64,000 bases of DNA. Source: Rhizobium sullae (GTDB lineage: Bacteria > Pseudomonadota > Alphaproteobacteria > Rhizobiales > Rhizobiaceae). Made by a program: the position numbers and the translations under genes. The DNA is taken from contig NZ_FWER01000006.1 of the NCBI RefSeq assembly GCF_900169785.1, positions 1-64,000 of the forward strand. Reading direction: 5' to 3'. Positions 35,594 to 46,397 of the stretch are shown one piece after another (positions within the stretch are counted from its first letter, which is position 1; each line of letters starts with the position of its first letter). The notes under the pieces are model-generated. The model did no database searches. It saw nothing but the letters and a program-made list of their open reading frames with translations, and had not been told where the DNA came from.

Positions 35594-37666
35594 TTACATA
35601 TGCGATTTTTCTGGCGGAAGAGAGTGGGAGTCGAACCCACGAAAGACCGTCTCTCGGCCCCTCCCGGATTTGAAGTCCGGACGCCCCACCGGGGACGTAT
35701 CTCCTCCAGAAATGATATCGCCGCCGGCGATACTATTCGTCATATTGCCGAAGAGGTCCAGACGGATGGGATCGACGCGACGGAGATCGCCGCGACGCAG
35801 CGTGACCCGATGGCGATCGAAAAAATCGAGAATCTGGATCGCGACCTTGCGGCCATTTTCGACACGGTCGCGAAACTGCATCGCGGTGAACCAGCCCTTA
35901 TCGGCGCCGGAGCTGATCTCCGCGATGATCGCCACCATTTCCGCAACCGTCTCACGCAGGAAGAAGTGATCGTGTGCCACTTCATGCACCTTGCCCATGC
36001 GGCCGCCGAGTTTCAACAACCGGCGCGTCTGCGGCTCGGGGATCGTCAGGAATGCGGCAATCTCGCGAACCCGCGGCGGACGAAACCGTTCGGCCCCGCC
36101 CAATAGCGGCTCGATCCCTCCCCAGAGCCGCTCGTCGGCCAATGTCATCGTTGCTTGATGTCCGGCAAGCCGGACCCACGCTCCGTCCAGCACGATCCCT
36201 CCCCCACCGATGAGGTTCTGCAGAGCGGCGCGAAACGCGGGGATCGGCAAGCGCAGGTCGAGTCCTGCCCGCAACAGCTCGATGCCCATGCCCGGCAGAT
36301 CCTGGTTCTCCGCATGGAACGTTTCAAGCCGGCTCAGAAGGTTGGCGCGAAATTTCTCCCAGCGATCTGGCGATATGGCGAAGGTCGTGTCATCCACAGG
36401 CAATTGCACCGTTCCCATCGAAGCGACCAGGGCGCCGGCATCTGCCTCGGCAACTGCCCTGTCGCGGGCGAAGGCGGCAACGTCGACATAAAACGGAGGC
36501 ACCGCGAGCAGGGCCTCGAATGCCCGTTCGGGCGCAACCGAGGTCAGAGCTTTGAGCTGAGCGGTCCGCTCCGGCGTCCGGCGCTTGCGCGCCGGTGCGC
36601 GTAAATCCAGGAATCGGCCGCCGCCAACCGTGCGCTGGGCCGAAGTGTCGCGGATGACGTAGCGGTCGCCGACCGCAGCCGCGATCGGACTGTCCAGCAC
36701 AAGCTGCACAAGGGTATCTGTTCCCGGCATTACCGATTCTCCGGCAAGTAGGACGATACGGGCACCGACCTCTGCCGATGTGTGATGAAGCCTGACGGGG
36801 AACCAGTGACCGATGGGCTTCACCTCTGAACGAAGCACACGCAACGTTGCGTCGATACGGCTCGCCGGGGCATGCAGGCTTGGCTCGCACACCATGTCAC
36901 CGCGATTGATGGCCGTTTTCGTGATGCCTTGGCCAACGAGGTTGAGGGCGCAACGATCCCCCGCGCAACCATTTTTGCTTGGTCTGTTCTGGGTATGGAT
37001 CGAGCGTACCCGGGCGGCAAGGCCGGAAGGGCTGACCGTGACATGATCCTCGATCGATACCATGCCTGAAAGGACTGTCCCGGTAACGACCGTGCCTGCC
37101 CCCTGAATTGTGAAGGAACGATCGACGGCCAGACGAAAGCGCCCTGTCGCCCGCCGCCGCATGAATTTCCGGGCTGCATCGGCGATTTCATCCCGCAGAG
37201 GTTCAATACCTCTGCCTGAAACCGTCGAGACGGCGATGGCGGGAACAGCGCCGAGCGGCGAGCGGGCAAGCTCGTTGCGCACAGCGGCTTCGACCTCGAC
37301 GAGGCGGTCTTCCTGCACGAGATCGGCCTTGGTGAGGGCGACAACGCCATGCTCGATGCCAAGAAGATCGATAATGGCGAGATGTTCGCGCGTCTGCGGC
37401 ATGATGCCGTCATCGGCTGCGACGACCAGGAGGACGAAGTCGATACCGCAGGCGCCGGCAAGCATCGTGTGGACGAATTTCTCGTGTCCCGGCACATCGA
37501 CGAAACCGAGTGTCTCCGCGCCGTCCACGGGCATATAGGCAAAACCCAGATCGATCGAGATGCCGCGGGTCTTTTCCTCTTTCAGCCGGTCAGTGTCGAT
37601 GCCGGTCAGCGCCCGGACGAGAGATGTCTTGCCGTGATCGATATGCCCCGCCGTGCCGACGATCAT
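35594..37666 (-). CDS. selB: Selenocysteine-specific elongation factor SelB
   Basis: The GTPase that brings Sec-tRNA to the ribosome at UGA codons marked by a SECIS hairpin. Seen: G1 [11 protein letters not shown]3 DVPGHE, G4 TKAD, then EF-Tu-like domains II/III and C-terminal winged helices (about 420-640) that bind the hairpin. The reading frame is 690 residues. From residue about 654 it runs through the whole selC tRNA gene on the same strand, so the last 37 residues ([20 protein letters not shown] and on) are tRNA-derived. E. coli SelB has 614 residues. Start overlaps the selA stop as ATGA. Confidence 0.93.
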   Translation of the reverse strand: MIVGTAGHIDHGKTSLVRALTGIDTDRLKEEKTRGISIDLGFAYMPVDGAETLGFVDVPGHEKFVHTMLAGACGIDFVLLVVAADDGIMPQTREHLAIIDLLGIEHGVVALTKADLVQEDRLVEVEAAVRNELARSPLGAVPAIAVSTVSGRGIEPLRDEIADAARKFMRRRATGRFRLAVDRSFTIQGAGTVVTGTVLSGMVSIEDHVTVSPSGLAARVRSIHTQNRPSKNGCAGDRCALNLVGQGITKTAINRGDMVCEPSLHAPASRIDATLRVLRSEVKPIGHWFPVRLHHTSAEVGARIVLLAGESVMPGTDTLVQLVLDSPIAAAVGDRYVIRDTSAQRTVGGGRFLDLRAPARKRRTPERTAQLKALTSVAPERAFEALLAVPPFYVDVAAFARDRAVAEADAGALVASMGTVQLPVDDTTFAISPDRWEKFRANLLSRLETFHAENQDLPGMGIELLRAGLDLRLPIPAFRAALQNLIGGGGIVLDGAWVRLAGHQATMTLADERLWGGIEPLLGGAERFRPPRVREIAAFLTIPEPQTRRLLKLGGRMGKVHEVAHDHFFLRETVAEMVAIIAEISSGADKGWFTAMQFRDRVENGRKVAIQILDFFDRHRVTLRRGDLRRVDPIRLDLFGNMTNSIAGGDIISGGDTSPVGRPDFKSGRGRETVFRGFDSHSLPPEKSHM
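35612..35707 (-). tRNA. selC: tRNA-Sec (anticodon TCA)
   Basis: A 96-nt tRNA. The acceptor stem has 8 bp (GGAGGAGA with TCTCTTCC, one G-U), the bacterial selenocysteine type. The anticodon arm is CCGGA-CTTCAAA-TCCGG with anticodon TCA. A long variable arm follows, then the T arm GTGGG-TTCGACT-CCCAC, discriminator G and an encoded CCA. It lies wholly inside the 3' end of the selB reading frame on the same strand, so it must be processed from, or transcribed apart from, the selB message. Confidence 0.97.
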
Positions 37667-39117
37667 GATCCATTCCCCTTTTCGGCACCGGCAGAAAAGG
37701 CTTCGCTCTCGAAACCTTCTTCAACCGGCAGGGCGATGCGGCGAATGCCAGCAGCGAAGCTCTCTTCATCTTCGAGGCAGCGCAGGTCCAACAGCAGCGA
37801 ACCTCGTTCGATGCGGCCGATGACCGGGATAGGAAGACGCCGCAATGCCGCCGCCAGTCCGGCGAGCATCCGCCCGCTGCCTTCAACCGGCGTCAAGGCC
37901 AGCCCCGCGCTCTGCACGGTCGTAAGCGGCAGCGCGCCGGAGCCGATCTGGCTTTCGCAACGGATGACCGAGACGCGGAAGGCGTTATTCAGCACGTGTT
38001 GCATGACAGGCGCCAGCCGCTCCGCCTGCGCGATGATTCCGGGCTGAGAACGGGAAAGCAGCCGCATCACCGGGAGGCGCTCGCCCAGGCGCTCCGGATC
38101 GCGGTAAAGCTTCAACGTCGCTTCGAGAGCGGCCAACCTGATCTTATCGACCCGTAGCGCGCGCTTCATCGGGTTCCTGTTAATCGTCTCGATAAGTGTC
38201 CGGCGCCCGACAATGAACCCGGCCTGTGGCCCGCCGAGAAGTTTGTCGCCGGAAAAGGTGACGACATCGGCACCCTCGCCGATCGCCTCGCGGACGGTGG
38301 GTTCGTGTGCAAGCCCGAAACGGATCAGATCGATAAGGGTGCCGGAACCGAGATCGTTGATCAGCGGCACGCCCTTGTCGCGGGCGATGCCTGAAAGTTC
38401 GCGTGCGCCGACTTCCTTGGTAAAACCTTCTATTCGATAGTTCGACGTGTGGACCTTCAGTATCACGCCTGTGCCAGGACCGACGGCATCCCTGTAGTCC
38501 CGGGCATGGGTGCGGTTCGTGGTGCCGACCTCGACGAGACGGACGCCCGAGCGTTCCATGATGTCCGGCATGCGGAAGGCCCCGCCGATTTCGATGAGTT
38601 CGCCCCGGGAGACGATGGCTTCCCGGCCGGCGGCCAAGCTGTTCAGCACCAGAAGGACGGCCGCAGCATTGTTGTTGACGACGGTTGCATCTTCAGCGCC
38701 CGTCAATTCGCAGATCAGCGCACGCAGATGATCATCCCGTTCGCCGCGCTTGCCATTCTTAAGATCGAATTCGAGCGCGACAGCCTCGCGCATGGCCGCT
38801 GCCGCTGCATCGATCGCGGCTTCCGCAAGGATGGCCCTGCCGAGATTGGTATGGAGTACCGTGCCCGTCAGGTTGAAGACGGAGCGAAGCATCGGGCGAT
38901 CATTCGCGTCAAGTCTAGAAAACGCAAGAGCCGCGATCTCCTCGCGTGATGGGACTTCCTGCCCCTGGCGCACCTTGTCCCTCGTTTCAGAAAGGATGGC
39001 GCGGATTGCCTCCGTCGCCGCGATCCGCCCGAAACATTCGATCGCGGCGGCGGCGGGAGCTGTCTTCAAGATCTGGTCGACGGATGAAATATCCCGCAGG
39101 TTGGCGCTGGCGTCCAT
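37663..39117 (-). CDS. selA: L-seryl-tRNA(Sec) selenium transferase SelA
   Basis: A PLP enzyme that converts Ser-tRNA(Sec) to Sec-tRNA(Sec) with selenophosphate. 484 residues. Seen: FNLTGTVLHTNLGRA, the ATVVNNNAAAVLLVLNSLA region, TSNYRIEGFT, LINDLGSGTLIDL, and the PLP lysine in TFSGDKLLGGPQAG. The ATG at 39117 has GGGAGAG upstream; a longer frame into fdhE is rejected. It starts 10 bp after the fdhE stop and overlaps selB by 4 bp, so the two Sec-insertion proteins are translated together. Confidence 0.95.
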   Translation of the reverse strand: MDASANLRDISSVDQILKTAPAAAAIECFGRIAATEAIRAILSETRDKVRQGQEVPSREEIAALAFSRLDANDRPMLRSVFNLTGTVLHTNLGRAILAEAAIDAAAAAMREAVALEFDLKNGKRGERDDHLRALICELTGAEDATVVNNNAAAVLLVLNSLAAGREAIVSRGELIEIGGAFRMPDIMERSGVRLVEVGTTNRTHARDYRDAVGPGTGVILKVHTSNYRIEGFTKEVGARELSGIARDKGVPLINDLGSGTLIDLIRFGLAHEPTVREAIGEGADVVTFSGDKLLGGPQAGFIVGRRTLIETINRNPMKRALRVDKIRLAALEATLKLYRDPERLGERLPVMRLLSRSQPGIIAQAERLAPVMQHVLNNAFRVSVIRCESQIGSGALPLTTVQSAGLALTPVEGSGRMLAGLAAALRRLPIPVIGRIERGSLLLDLRCLEDEESFAAGIRRIALPVEEGFESEAFSAGAEKGNGS

Positions 39118-39127
39118 CTCTCCCACC

Positions 39128-40042
39128 TCAAAAGCCGGCCAGGAGCGGTGCAAATCCACCCCGGCGATACGGACCTTCGCGCATCAGAAGGTCGAGGCTC
39201 AGACTTGCCACATCGTCGGCGACCGCATCGACCCCCGGCTCCCTATCCTGATAGAATATCTTCGACCAGCCGTGGCATTCGTCACAGGTTTCGGCTTTGA
39301 CGACGCCGCCCTGCCCTTCTATCTCCTGATAGCCGATGCCTTTGGTGGAGCCGCAAAGTGTGCATTTGACCCGGACATAGTGCCAGAAAGTGCCGCAAAG
39401 CGAACATGAGCAGAAGCGTGCGCCATGCGAGCCCGGCCAGCCGACGACCATGGACGATACCGGCCTGCTGCCACATGCAGGGCAAAGACCATCAGCCACC
39501 GGCACCAGCATTGCTGCGTCGAGAACAGAGGCAAGCCGAGCGAACTGCACCTGAAGCGCTGCCCAGACGAACACGTGCTCGGCAATCGCATCCGCAGGCA
39601 AGACACTGGAAAACACGTTCTGCACCATTGCCAAGCGGTTTCTGACGTCGGCCTTGGCGACGCGCGCAAGCGCTTCGGCAGCCGCAGCCGGCTTTTCGAT
39701 AGTGTCGGCGGCTGCGAAGAGGCGATCGAAGATGTCGCTGATCGTTCCGCCGCCGTCTATCTCTCGGTCGAGCGGCGGCATTTCAAACTCCCGGGCACGC
39801 TTGATTCTGTCGGGATCCGGACGTTCCGGAAGTGGCAGAGCCGCCTGGATATCGTGTTGAGCTTCGGAGAGCTGTGCGAGGAAAATAAGGTAAGGCGAAA
39901 GGCTGCTGGTTTCAGCGAGTTGACGCAGACGTTTCGACCTGGCCGAAAAGAGCAAGGTGCAATCCGGAAGACGTGCAAACGGTGGCGATGATACATCCCC
40001 AATTGCCGTTGGATCCGGCAAGACCGCGCTTTTGCCTTTCAT
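39128..40042 (-). CDS. fdhE: Formate dehydrogenase accessory protein FdhE
   Basis: A 304-residue cytoplasmic protein needed for maturation of formate dehydrogenase. The C-terminal half has rubredoxin-like zinc/iron pairs: CPACG, CSCSLCG, CTLCG and CDECHG, which bind a metal. WGYxKIFYQDR-type sequence (GWSKIFYQDREPGVD) is typical near the end. It follows fdoI by about 50 bp and precedes selA. The usual partner FdhD is not encoded in this window, so it must be elsewhere. Confidence 0.93.
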   Translation of the reverse strand: MKGKSAVLPDPTAIGDVSSPPFARLPDCTLLFSARSKRLRQLAETSSLSPYLIFLAQLSEAQHDIQAALPLPERPDPDRIKRAREFEMPPLDREIDGGGTISDIFDRLFAAADTIEKPAAAAEALARVAKADVRNRLAMVQNVFSSVLPADAIAEHVFVWAALQVQFARLASVLDAAMLVPVADGLCPACGSRPVSSMVVGWPGSHGARFCSCSLCGTFWHYVRVKCTLCGSTKGIGYQEIEGQGGVVKAETCDECHGWSKIFYQDREPGVDAVADDVASLSLDLLMREGPYRRGGFAPLLAGF

Positions 40043-40095
40043 GACACTCCCTCACGAACCGCACGGGCCACGTGATGCAGACCCTGACGCCCGGT

Positions 40096-40806
40096 TTATT
40101 CGGCGGGCGTTCCTCCCGATTTTCTCCCTGATGACCTGGTGACCAGTTCACGCAGCCATTTACGATGATGCCGCCACGCCCAGCCGCCTGTCACCGAGCC
40201 GCGCGTCATTGCCCGTATCGTACCGCGTACCCAGAAGGCTGAATAGACATGAATGATCCAGACATTGATGATGACGACGGCTGCGATTGAATGCGACAAC
40301 ACCGCCCATCGCTTCTGCTCGATCGTGGTATAGGCCGAAAAATACTGATCCCAGATGATCAAGCCTGTTGCGATCAGGATAGTGATCAAGATCGACATCG
40401 ACCAGAACACGACCTTCTGACCAGCATTGTATTTGCCGACCTCGGGCGCACGCTCCTCGTGACCAGCCAGGACGTCGCGGCCGTGTGCGAGCCAGTCGCT
40501 GTCCTCCCTCCTCCAGAGGTTTGCCTTCCAGAAACGCAGGAAAAGGCCGAGAAAGCTGAAGAAGAGCAGAACGCCGATCCACGGATGAATGATGCGGGTC
40601 AAAGGGCCGCCGCCAAAGAGCGCAGTCAGGAAAAAGAGGCTTGGATGGAACAGGGCCAGCCCGGAAAGCCCCAGAAGCACGAGACTTGTCGCCGTGATCC
40701 AGTGATTGATCCTGGCTCCTCCAGTATAGCGATCAACTGTCACCGGCTTGCCTGGGTGAACACCCTCGCCTTTTGCTGCATCATCTTTTTTGGCGTCCGC
40801 GCTCAT
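40096..40806 (-). CDS. fdoI: Formate dehydrogenase gamma subunit (cytochrome b556)
   Basis: A 236-residue inner-membrane diheme cytochrome b that passes electrons from the beta subunit to quinone. Seen: [20 protein letters not shown] (first helix, with a heme-ligand His), [38 protein letters not shown], and [20 protein letters not shown] with further His ligands. The first 20 residues are hydrophilic. It overlaps fdoH by 4 bp. Confidence 0.93.
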   Translation of the reverse strand: MSADAKKDDAAKGEGVHPGKPVTVDRYTGGARINHWITATSLVLLGLSGLALFHPSLFFLTALFGGGPLTRIIHPWIGVLLFFSFLGLFLRFWKANLWRREDSDWLAHGRDVLAGHEERAPEVGKYNAGQKVVFWSMSILITILIATGLIIWDQYFSAYTTIEQKRWAVLSHSIAAVVIINVWIIHVYSAFWVRGTIRAMTRGSVTGGWAWRHHRKWLRELVTRSSGRKSGGTPAE

Positions 40807-41744
40807 GAGGAACCGTCTCCCGTCAATCTCTGCGCCGCCTCTTCGTCCTCCTCGGAAACCCGATTGGGTCCGTTGACAAGATAGTGAAAGAGGCCGGTGA
40901 CAGCCGCCACACCCATGACCGCGAGCCCGGCATATTTCGTAACACCCTTCCAGGCCTCGATGACCGGGCTGATCCGCGGATTGCTCGGCAGATCGGCGTA
41001 AATCTCTGGCTTGTCGGCGTGGTGGAGCACGTACATGACGTGTGTGCCGCCGACGCCCGGTGGATCATAAAGGCCGGCATTTGCAAATCCACGGGACTTC
41101 AGATCGGTGATCCGCCCTTCGGCGTGCTGCTTCATTTCATCTTTCGTACCGAAGACGATTGCCTGCGTCGGACAGGCCTTGGCGCAGGCAGGTCCCTGGC
41201 CGACAGCGATACGGTCGGAGCAGAGCGTGCATTTGTAAGCCGTGTGGTCGACCGCAGAAATACGCGGAATATCGAACGGGCATCCTTTGATGCAGTAGCC
41301 GCAACCAATGCAGTTCTCGTGCACGAAATCGACGATGCCGTTCGAATATTGCACGATTGCACCCGGCGCCGGACAGGCCTTGAGGCAGCCGGGATCTTCG
41401 CAATGCATGCAGCCGTCCTTGCGGATCAGCCATTCGAGGTTGTTCGTTTCCGGGTTTTCCCACTCGGTGAAGCGCATCAACGTGAACATGTCCGGCGTCA
41501 GATCATGCGGGTTCTCGTAAATGCCCACATTCTCCTCGATGGCGGGGTGCGTGTCGTTCCACTCGATGCAGGCCGACTGGCAGGCCTTGCAGCCGATGCA
41601 TTTGGAGACGTCGATAAGCTTCGCCACCTCGGTCTGGCGCTCTGCCGGCGGGGTCACGCGTGAGGCCGAACGGCGGATGAGATCCCGTTCGCCGAATCTT
41701 GGGCTTTCAGGCTTGACGGTCGGATTTGGAACAGGAGGGAACAT
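40803..41744 (-). CDS. fdoH: Formate dehydrogenase beta subunit (4 [4Fe-4S] ferredoxin)
   Basis: A 313-residue iron-sulfur subunit linking the catalytic and cytochrome subunits. Four cysteine clusters are visible: [37 protein letters not shown]; and CTLCSDR followed later by CAKACPT. A C-terminal membrane helix ([20 protein letters not shown]) anchors it to the membrane at the periplasmic face. It follows fdoG by 12 bp and overlaps fdoI by 4 bp. Confidence 0.95.
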   Translation of the reverse strand: MFPPVPNPTVKPESPRFGERDLIRRSASRVTPPAERQTEVAKLIDVSKCIGCKACQSACIEWNDTHPAIEENVGIYENPHDLTPDMFTLMRFTEWENPETNNLEWLIRKDGCMHCEDPGCLKACPAPGAIVQYSNGIVDFVHENCIGCGYCIKGCPFDIPRISAVDHTAYKCTLCSDRIAVGQGPACAKACPTQAIVFGTKDEMKQHAEGRITDLKSRGFANAGLYDPPGVGGTHVMYVLHHADKPEIYADLPSNPRISPVIEAWKGVTKYAGLAVMGVAAVTGLFHYLVNGPNRVSEEDEEAAQRLTGDGSS

Positions 41745-41756
41745 GGCTACCGTCTC

Positions 41757-44700
41757 CTATGCCACCGGCCCGGCGATGGGCTCTATGTTAACCAGGAACG
41801 CCTTGTATTCGGGCGTCTCTATGTTTGCGTCGCCGACGAAAGGCGTCAGCGAATTCGGGCCGAAACCCTTCTTGGCAGCTCCGGTAAACCCCCAATGCAG
41901 TGGGATGCCCACGACATGGACGGCCTTGCCGTCGCACATCAGCGGCTTGATCCGCTTGGTAACAACCGCCTTGGCCCTGATGGAGCCGCGTTTGGACCAA
42001 ACACGCACCCAACCGCCTTTGGCGATGCCTTTTTCCGATGCGAGTTCCTCCGAAATCTCGACGAAGAATTCCGGCTGCAGCACGGCATTCACCCAGACAT
42101 GCTTCGTCCAGTAGTGGAAGTGTTCGGTGAGGCGGTAGGACGTCGCCGCGTAGGGAAACTCCTTAGAGGCCGGTTCGGCAAATTGCTTGAAATCGTCCTC
42201 GAATACCCGTGCGGCCGGATTGCCGCGCACTGCGGGGGCAACAAGATTGGCAACCGGCGATTCGAATGGCTCGTAGTGAGCCGGGAACGGCCCGTCGCGC
42301 ATCATCGCCCTTGTGAAAAGGCGAGAGACGCCTTCCGGATTCATAATGAACGGCCCGACATCGGCAGGCTTGGCCGTCGGCGCGATATCCGGCACGTCAT
42401 AGCCCGACCATTTTGCGCCGTCCCATTCGATCAGCTTGCGGCTTGGATCCCATGGCTTGCCGGAAAGGTCTGCCGATGCGCGGTTATAGAGGATACGACG
42501 GTTGACAGGCCACGAGAAAGTCCATTTCAGATAGGCGCCGGTCTCGTCCGGATCCGACGTGTCACGCCGGGCCATGTTGTTGCCGTTCTCGTTGAAGCAA
42601 CCGGAATAGATCCAGCACGCCGAGGAGGTCGAGCCGTCGTCGCGAAGGGCCGCGAAGCTCGGCACCAGCTTGCCTGCCTCGGCCACTACCTTGGTAGGAT
42701 CAGCCGTGTCGAAAACGGTGGCAAGCGCCCGTCCGTTGATCTCCTTGGCAAGTTCCTCCGCCGTCGGCTCGCCTGAATCGGCGTACGCCCAATCGAGATT
42801 GACGATCGGATCGGGGAAGGTTCCGCCTTCCTTGCGATAGAGCTCCTTCAGACGCACATGGATCTGCGCCATGATCCAGTTGTCGGTCTTGGCTTCGCCG
42901 GGAGGGGTGCCGCCCGGCCAATGCCATTGAAGCCAACGGCTGGAATTCGTCAGCGACCCCTCGTCTTCGGCAAAGCATGTGGACGGCAGCTGGATGACCT
43001 CCGTCTGAATTTGCGAAGAATCGACGTCGTTGAAGTCGCCGTGGTTCTCCCAGAACCGTGAGGTTTCGGTATCCAGCGGATCCATGGTGACGAGAAATTT
43101 GAGCTTCGACAGTGAAGCGGTCGCCTTCGCGCGGTTTGGAACGGCCAGAAGCGGATTGAACCCTTGGCAAATGTAGCCGGTCATCTTGCCCTGGTTCATG
43201 AGTTCGAAAGCGCGCAGGACGTCATAGCCCGGCACGTCGAGCTTCGGCAGCCAGTCATAGGCGAACTTGTTTTCCGGCGTCGCCGCCGAACCCCACATCG
43301 CCTTCAGGAAGCTCACGAAGAATTTCCTGTAGTTCTGCCAATAGCTCATCTGATTCGGGCGGAGCGGCTTGAAGCCGCGTGTCGACATGTAGCTGTCGAA
43401 ATCCGCTTCCTTCTCGTTCGGCAGCGTCAGATAGCCAGGCAACAGGTTCGACATCAGTCCCACGTCGGTGAGGCCCTGGATGTTGGAGTGACCGCGCAGC
43501 GCATTCATGCCGCCGCCACGCATCCCGATATTGCCGAGGATCAGCTGCAGCATCGCCATGGCGCGGATGTTCTGCGAGCCCTTGGAATGCTGCGTCCAAC
43601 CGAGCGCATACATCGAGGTCATCACCTTGGTCGGTGACGAGCATTCCGCAATCATCTCGGCCACCTTCAGGAACTTGTCCTTCGGCGTGCCGCAGATGCG
43701 GTCCACCATCTCTGGCGTATAGATGGCGACATGCTCCTTCAGGAGGCTCCACACGCAGCGCGGATTTTTCAGCGTATCGTCAATCACGGCATAGCCGTCC
43801 TCACCGATCACGTAGTCCCAGCTCGACATGTCGTAGCCGCGCTTGGCCTCGTCATAGCCAGTGAAGAGCCCGTCTTTGTAGGCGAAGTCGTCCTTGACGA
43901 TGTAAGCCGCATTCGTGAAGGCCTTGACATAGTCCCACTGCACCTTGTCATTGCCGATGCAGTAATTGATGACGCCGAGCAGGAAAGCGATATCCGTGCC
44001 TTGGCGGATCGGTGCGTAAACGTCGGCGACCGAAGCCGAACGTGTAAACCGCGGATCCACGACGATCAGCCTTGCGCCGCGATTGGCTTTCGCCTCCGTA
44101 ACCCACTTGAAACCGCAAGGGTGTGCTTCGGCGGCGTTACCGCCCATGATGACAACAAGATCGGTGTTCTTGATGTCGGTCCAGGAGTTGGTCATTGCGC
44201 CGCGGCCAAATGTTGGAGCCAAACTGGCTACCGTAGGGCCGTGTCAGACACGCGCCTGATTGTCGAAGACCAGCATTCCAGCGCTGCGCACGACCTTGTA
44301 GGTCTCCCACGCCGTCTCGTTCGTTGTCGCAGATGCGGCAAGGAAGCCCGTCGTCGTCCACCGGTTCACCGCAAGGCCGGCGGCGTTCCGTTCGACGAAA
44401 TTGGCGTCGCGGTCGTCCTTCATCAGCCGGGCGACGCGGTTAAGCGCATCATCCCAGGAAATGCGCTCGAACTTGTCCGACCCGGGCTTGCGGATCATCG
44501 GATATTTCAGCCGCGTCTCGGCCTTGACGAAATCCAGCAAGGCTGCGCCCTTCGGACAGAGCGTGCCGCGATTTGTGGGATGGTCGGTATCGCCCTCGAT
44601 ATGGATGATCTCGGCCTTCTCGCCTTTTTTCAGGTCACCCTTCGAATACATGATGATGCCACATGCCACAGAGCAATACGGACAGGTGTTCCGTGTTTCG

Positions 44701-44843
44701 GTGGTGTTCACGAGCTTGAAAGCGCGGATCGCTTCGGCATGGACCGCTTCGACGTCGCCGAAGCCAAAAGCCCCGAGCGCCGTAACCGCAACACCTGCGC
44801 CGGCCGCCGCTAGAAACTGGCGCCGTGAGAGCTCCATGTTCAT
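41757..44843 (-). CDS. fdoG: Formate dehydrogenase-O/N type alpha subunit, selenoprotein
   Basis: The catalytic subunit, oxidising formate to CO2 at a Mo/W-bis-MGD centre. It is exported folded by Tat: SRRQFLAAAG near residue 5. The [4Fe-4S] motif is CPYCSVACGIIM with a final Cys in TLCPKG. An in-frame TGA at 44246-44244 is codon 200, in NQARV-U-HGPTV, matching the selenocysteine position of E. coli FdnG (U196); it is read as Sec. Total about 1028 residues. A SECIS-type hairpin follows the TGA. A conventional caller would split this gene in two. The ATG at 44843 has GGGGAGG upstream. Confidence 0.95.
44210..44246 (-). promoter_or_regulatory. SECIS element of fdoG
   Basis: Counting T of the TGA as 1 (nt 44246), the mRNA forms GG (15-16), bulged U17 (44230), AGCC (18-21), loop AGUUU (22-26), GGCU (27-30), CC (31-32). 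In E. coli fdnG/fdhF, SelB recognises a bulged U17 and loop G23-U24. Here the bulge is at 17, and G23 (44224) and U24 (44223) are in the loop, so all three contacts are kept at identical spacing. Confidence 0.85.
44244..44246 (-). other. Selenocysteine codon (UGA, Sec200 of FdoG)
   Basis: In-frame TGA inside fdoG, decoded as selenocysteine by the selC tRNA encoded about 8.5 kb away. The residues before (FDNQARV) and after (HGPTVASLAPTFGRGAMTNSW, trimmed here to its first 15) continue the family without a gap. Confidence 0.95.
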
Positions 44844-45335
44844 GGCTTGATACCTCCCCTGAAGCCGGCTTCGCCAATACGGCAAGCCGGAGAATTGGAG
44901 ACACTCTCTGCAATTCGAGACGTAGCTCGATTTTTAGAAACTAGGTCAGCACATTTTATTGTCAAATCAATAAGAAGCTCAAAATTGTGAATGTAACTGG
45001 CTGGAATCCGGAAAGCTGTGCGATCAGTCGGGAATATCTTCATCCAACCGTCGAAACGCTTCGAAGTTGATGGATATGCAGCGCGTCGCCACCATGACAA
45101 AAATTGACGTCCAGCTTTAAAGCGATGATAATAATTGAATGGGTTTGCTTGCCGCTCCCGAGTTTCGGGGCTTTGCGCATTGCGCTGCCGCATCAGGACC
45201 CGCCGGAAATGGCGGAGCCCCGGGATCGTGCCCCCACCCGTTTTCCGTAACATTGGAATTTTTCGACAATACAGAACTGCGAACCGCTGTGGCGGATTCG
45301 GCAGTATCCGATTGCGACCTTTATGGGAGGCCATC
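44844..45335. other. Divergent promoter region between fdoG and selD
   Basis: A 492-bp region that should hold both promoters. The minus strand has TTGACA at 44965-44960, a candidate -35 box for fdoG, but no good -10 box at the normal distance. An AT-rich core lies at 44930-45000. No gene is supported; frames here are open only as extensions of fdoG or selD. Confidence 0.4.
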
Positions 45336-46397
45336 ATGGATAATCCGGCTGCAACATCGCCCTTCCGCCTGACGGCGCTCGCTCATGGCGGCGGCTGCGG
45401 CTGCAAGCTGGCGCCGTCTGTTCTACAGCAATTGCTTGCGGGCCAAGCCGCGGCCGCGCCCTTCGCCCGGTTGCTCGTGGGAACGGAAACAGGCGACGAT
45501 GCCGCCGTCTGGCAGCTTGACGATGAAACCTGCCTGATCGCGACCACCGATTTCTTCATGCCGATGGTCGATAACCCCTTCGATTTCGGCCGCATTGCCG
45601 CCACCAACGCGATCTCCGACGTCTATGCCATGGGCGGCAGGCCGCTGATGGCACTCGCCATTCTCGGCATGCCGATCGACAAAATGCCCACCGAAACGGT
45701 GCGGGAGATATTGAATGGCGGCAGCGCCATCTGTGCAGAGGCCGGCATTCCCGTCGCAGGTGGTCATTCGATTGATTCGCCGGAGCCGATTTACGGCCTA
45801 GCGGTCGTCGGCACTTGCCCGGTTTCCGGCCTGCGCCGCAATAGTGACGCAAGAGCTGGCGATGCGCTGATCCTGACGAAGGCACTCGGCGTGGGTATCT
45901 ATTCGGCAGCCTTCAAGAAAGGCGCCCTGCCACCGGACGCCTATGGCGAACTCATCGCGTCAACAACGCTCCTCAATAGCGTCGGAGCAGAACTCGCCCT
46001 GGATGCCGACGTCCACGCCATGACAGACGTCACCGGCTTTGGCATTCTTGGTCACGCCCTTGAGATGGCTCAGGGATCGAACAAGCGGATATCGCTTAGG
46101 GTCAGGGACATGGCTCTTCTTGCCGGCGCCGCCGAGCTCGCCGAGCAGGGTTTCGTGACCGGCGCATCGCAGCGGAACTGGGCAAGCTACGGTATGAACG
46201 TTTCGCTGCCCGACAACCTCCCAATATGGCAGCGCCATATACTCACCGACCCCCAGACCTCCGGGGGTCTGCTTGTTTCATGCAGCATGGCTCAAGCGGA
46301 AGAATTGCTCGGAAAGATCGTTGCGGCAGGCTATCCCGCAGCGCGGATCATCGGTGTGGTCGAGGATGGCGGGCCTGGGCTGCGCGTCGCTGCCTGA
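45336..46397 (+). CDS. selD: Selenide, water dikinase SelD
   Basis: Makes selenophosphate, the selenium donor for SelA, from selenide and ATP. 353 residues. The catalytic site GGGCGCK has Cys at 21 (not Sec) and Lys at 24. Other AIRS-type motifs: [63 protein letters not shown] and [14 protein letters not shown] precedes the ATG at 45336; a longer in-frame extension from 45135 is rejected. It diverges from fdoG, completing the set selA, selB, selC and selD within 11 kb. Confidence 0.95.
   Translation: MDNPAATSPFRLTALAHGGGCGCKLAPSVLQQLLAGQAAAAPFARLLVGTETGDDAAVWQLDDETCLIATTDFFMPMVDNPFDFGRIAATNAISDVYAMGGRPLMALAILGMPIDKMPTETVREILNGGSAICAEAGIPVAGGHSIDSPEPIYGLAVVGTCPVSGLRRNSDARAGDALILTKALGVGIYSAAFKKGALPPDAYGELIASTTLLNSVGAELALDADVHAMTDVTGFGILGHALEMAQGSNKRISLRVRDMALLAGAAELAEQGFVTGASQRNWASYGMNVSLPDNLPIWQRHILTDPQTSGGLLVSCSMAQAEELLGKIVAAGYPAARIIGVVEDGGPGLRVAA

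Noticed and set aside
44221..44260. Apparent nonsense mutation splitting fdoG into two genes
   Set aside because: The TGA sits at the family's selenocysteine position, is followed by a matching SECIS hairpin, and the window supplies selA, selB, selC and selD.
41895..44813. Long plus-strand frames opposite fdoG (293 and 360 codons)
   Set aside because: No domain resemblance; fdoG continues through the entire region with conserved sequence.
45135..45335. 67-codon N-terminal extension of SelD
   Set aside because: Family proteins begin near the GGCGCK motif, and a clear GGGAGG site precedes the ATG at 45336.
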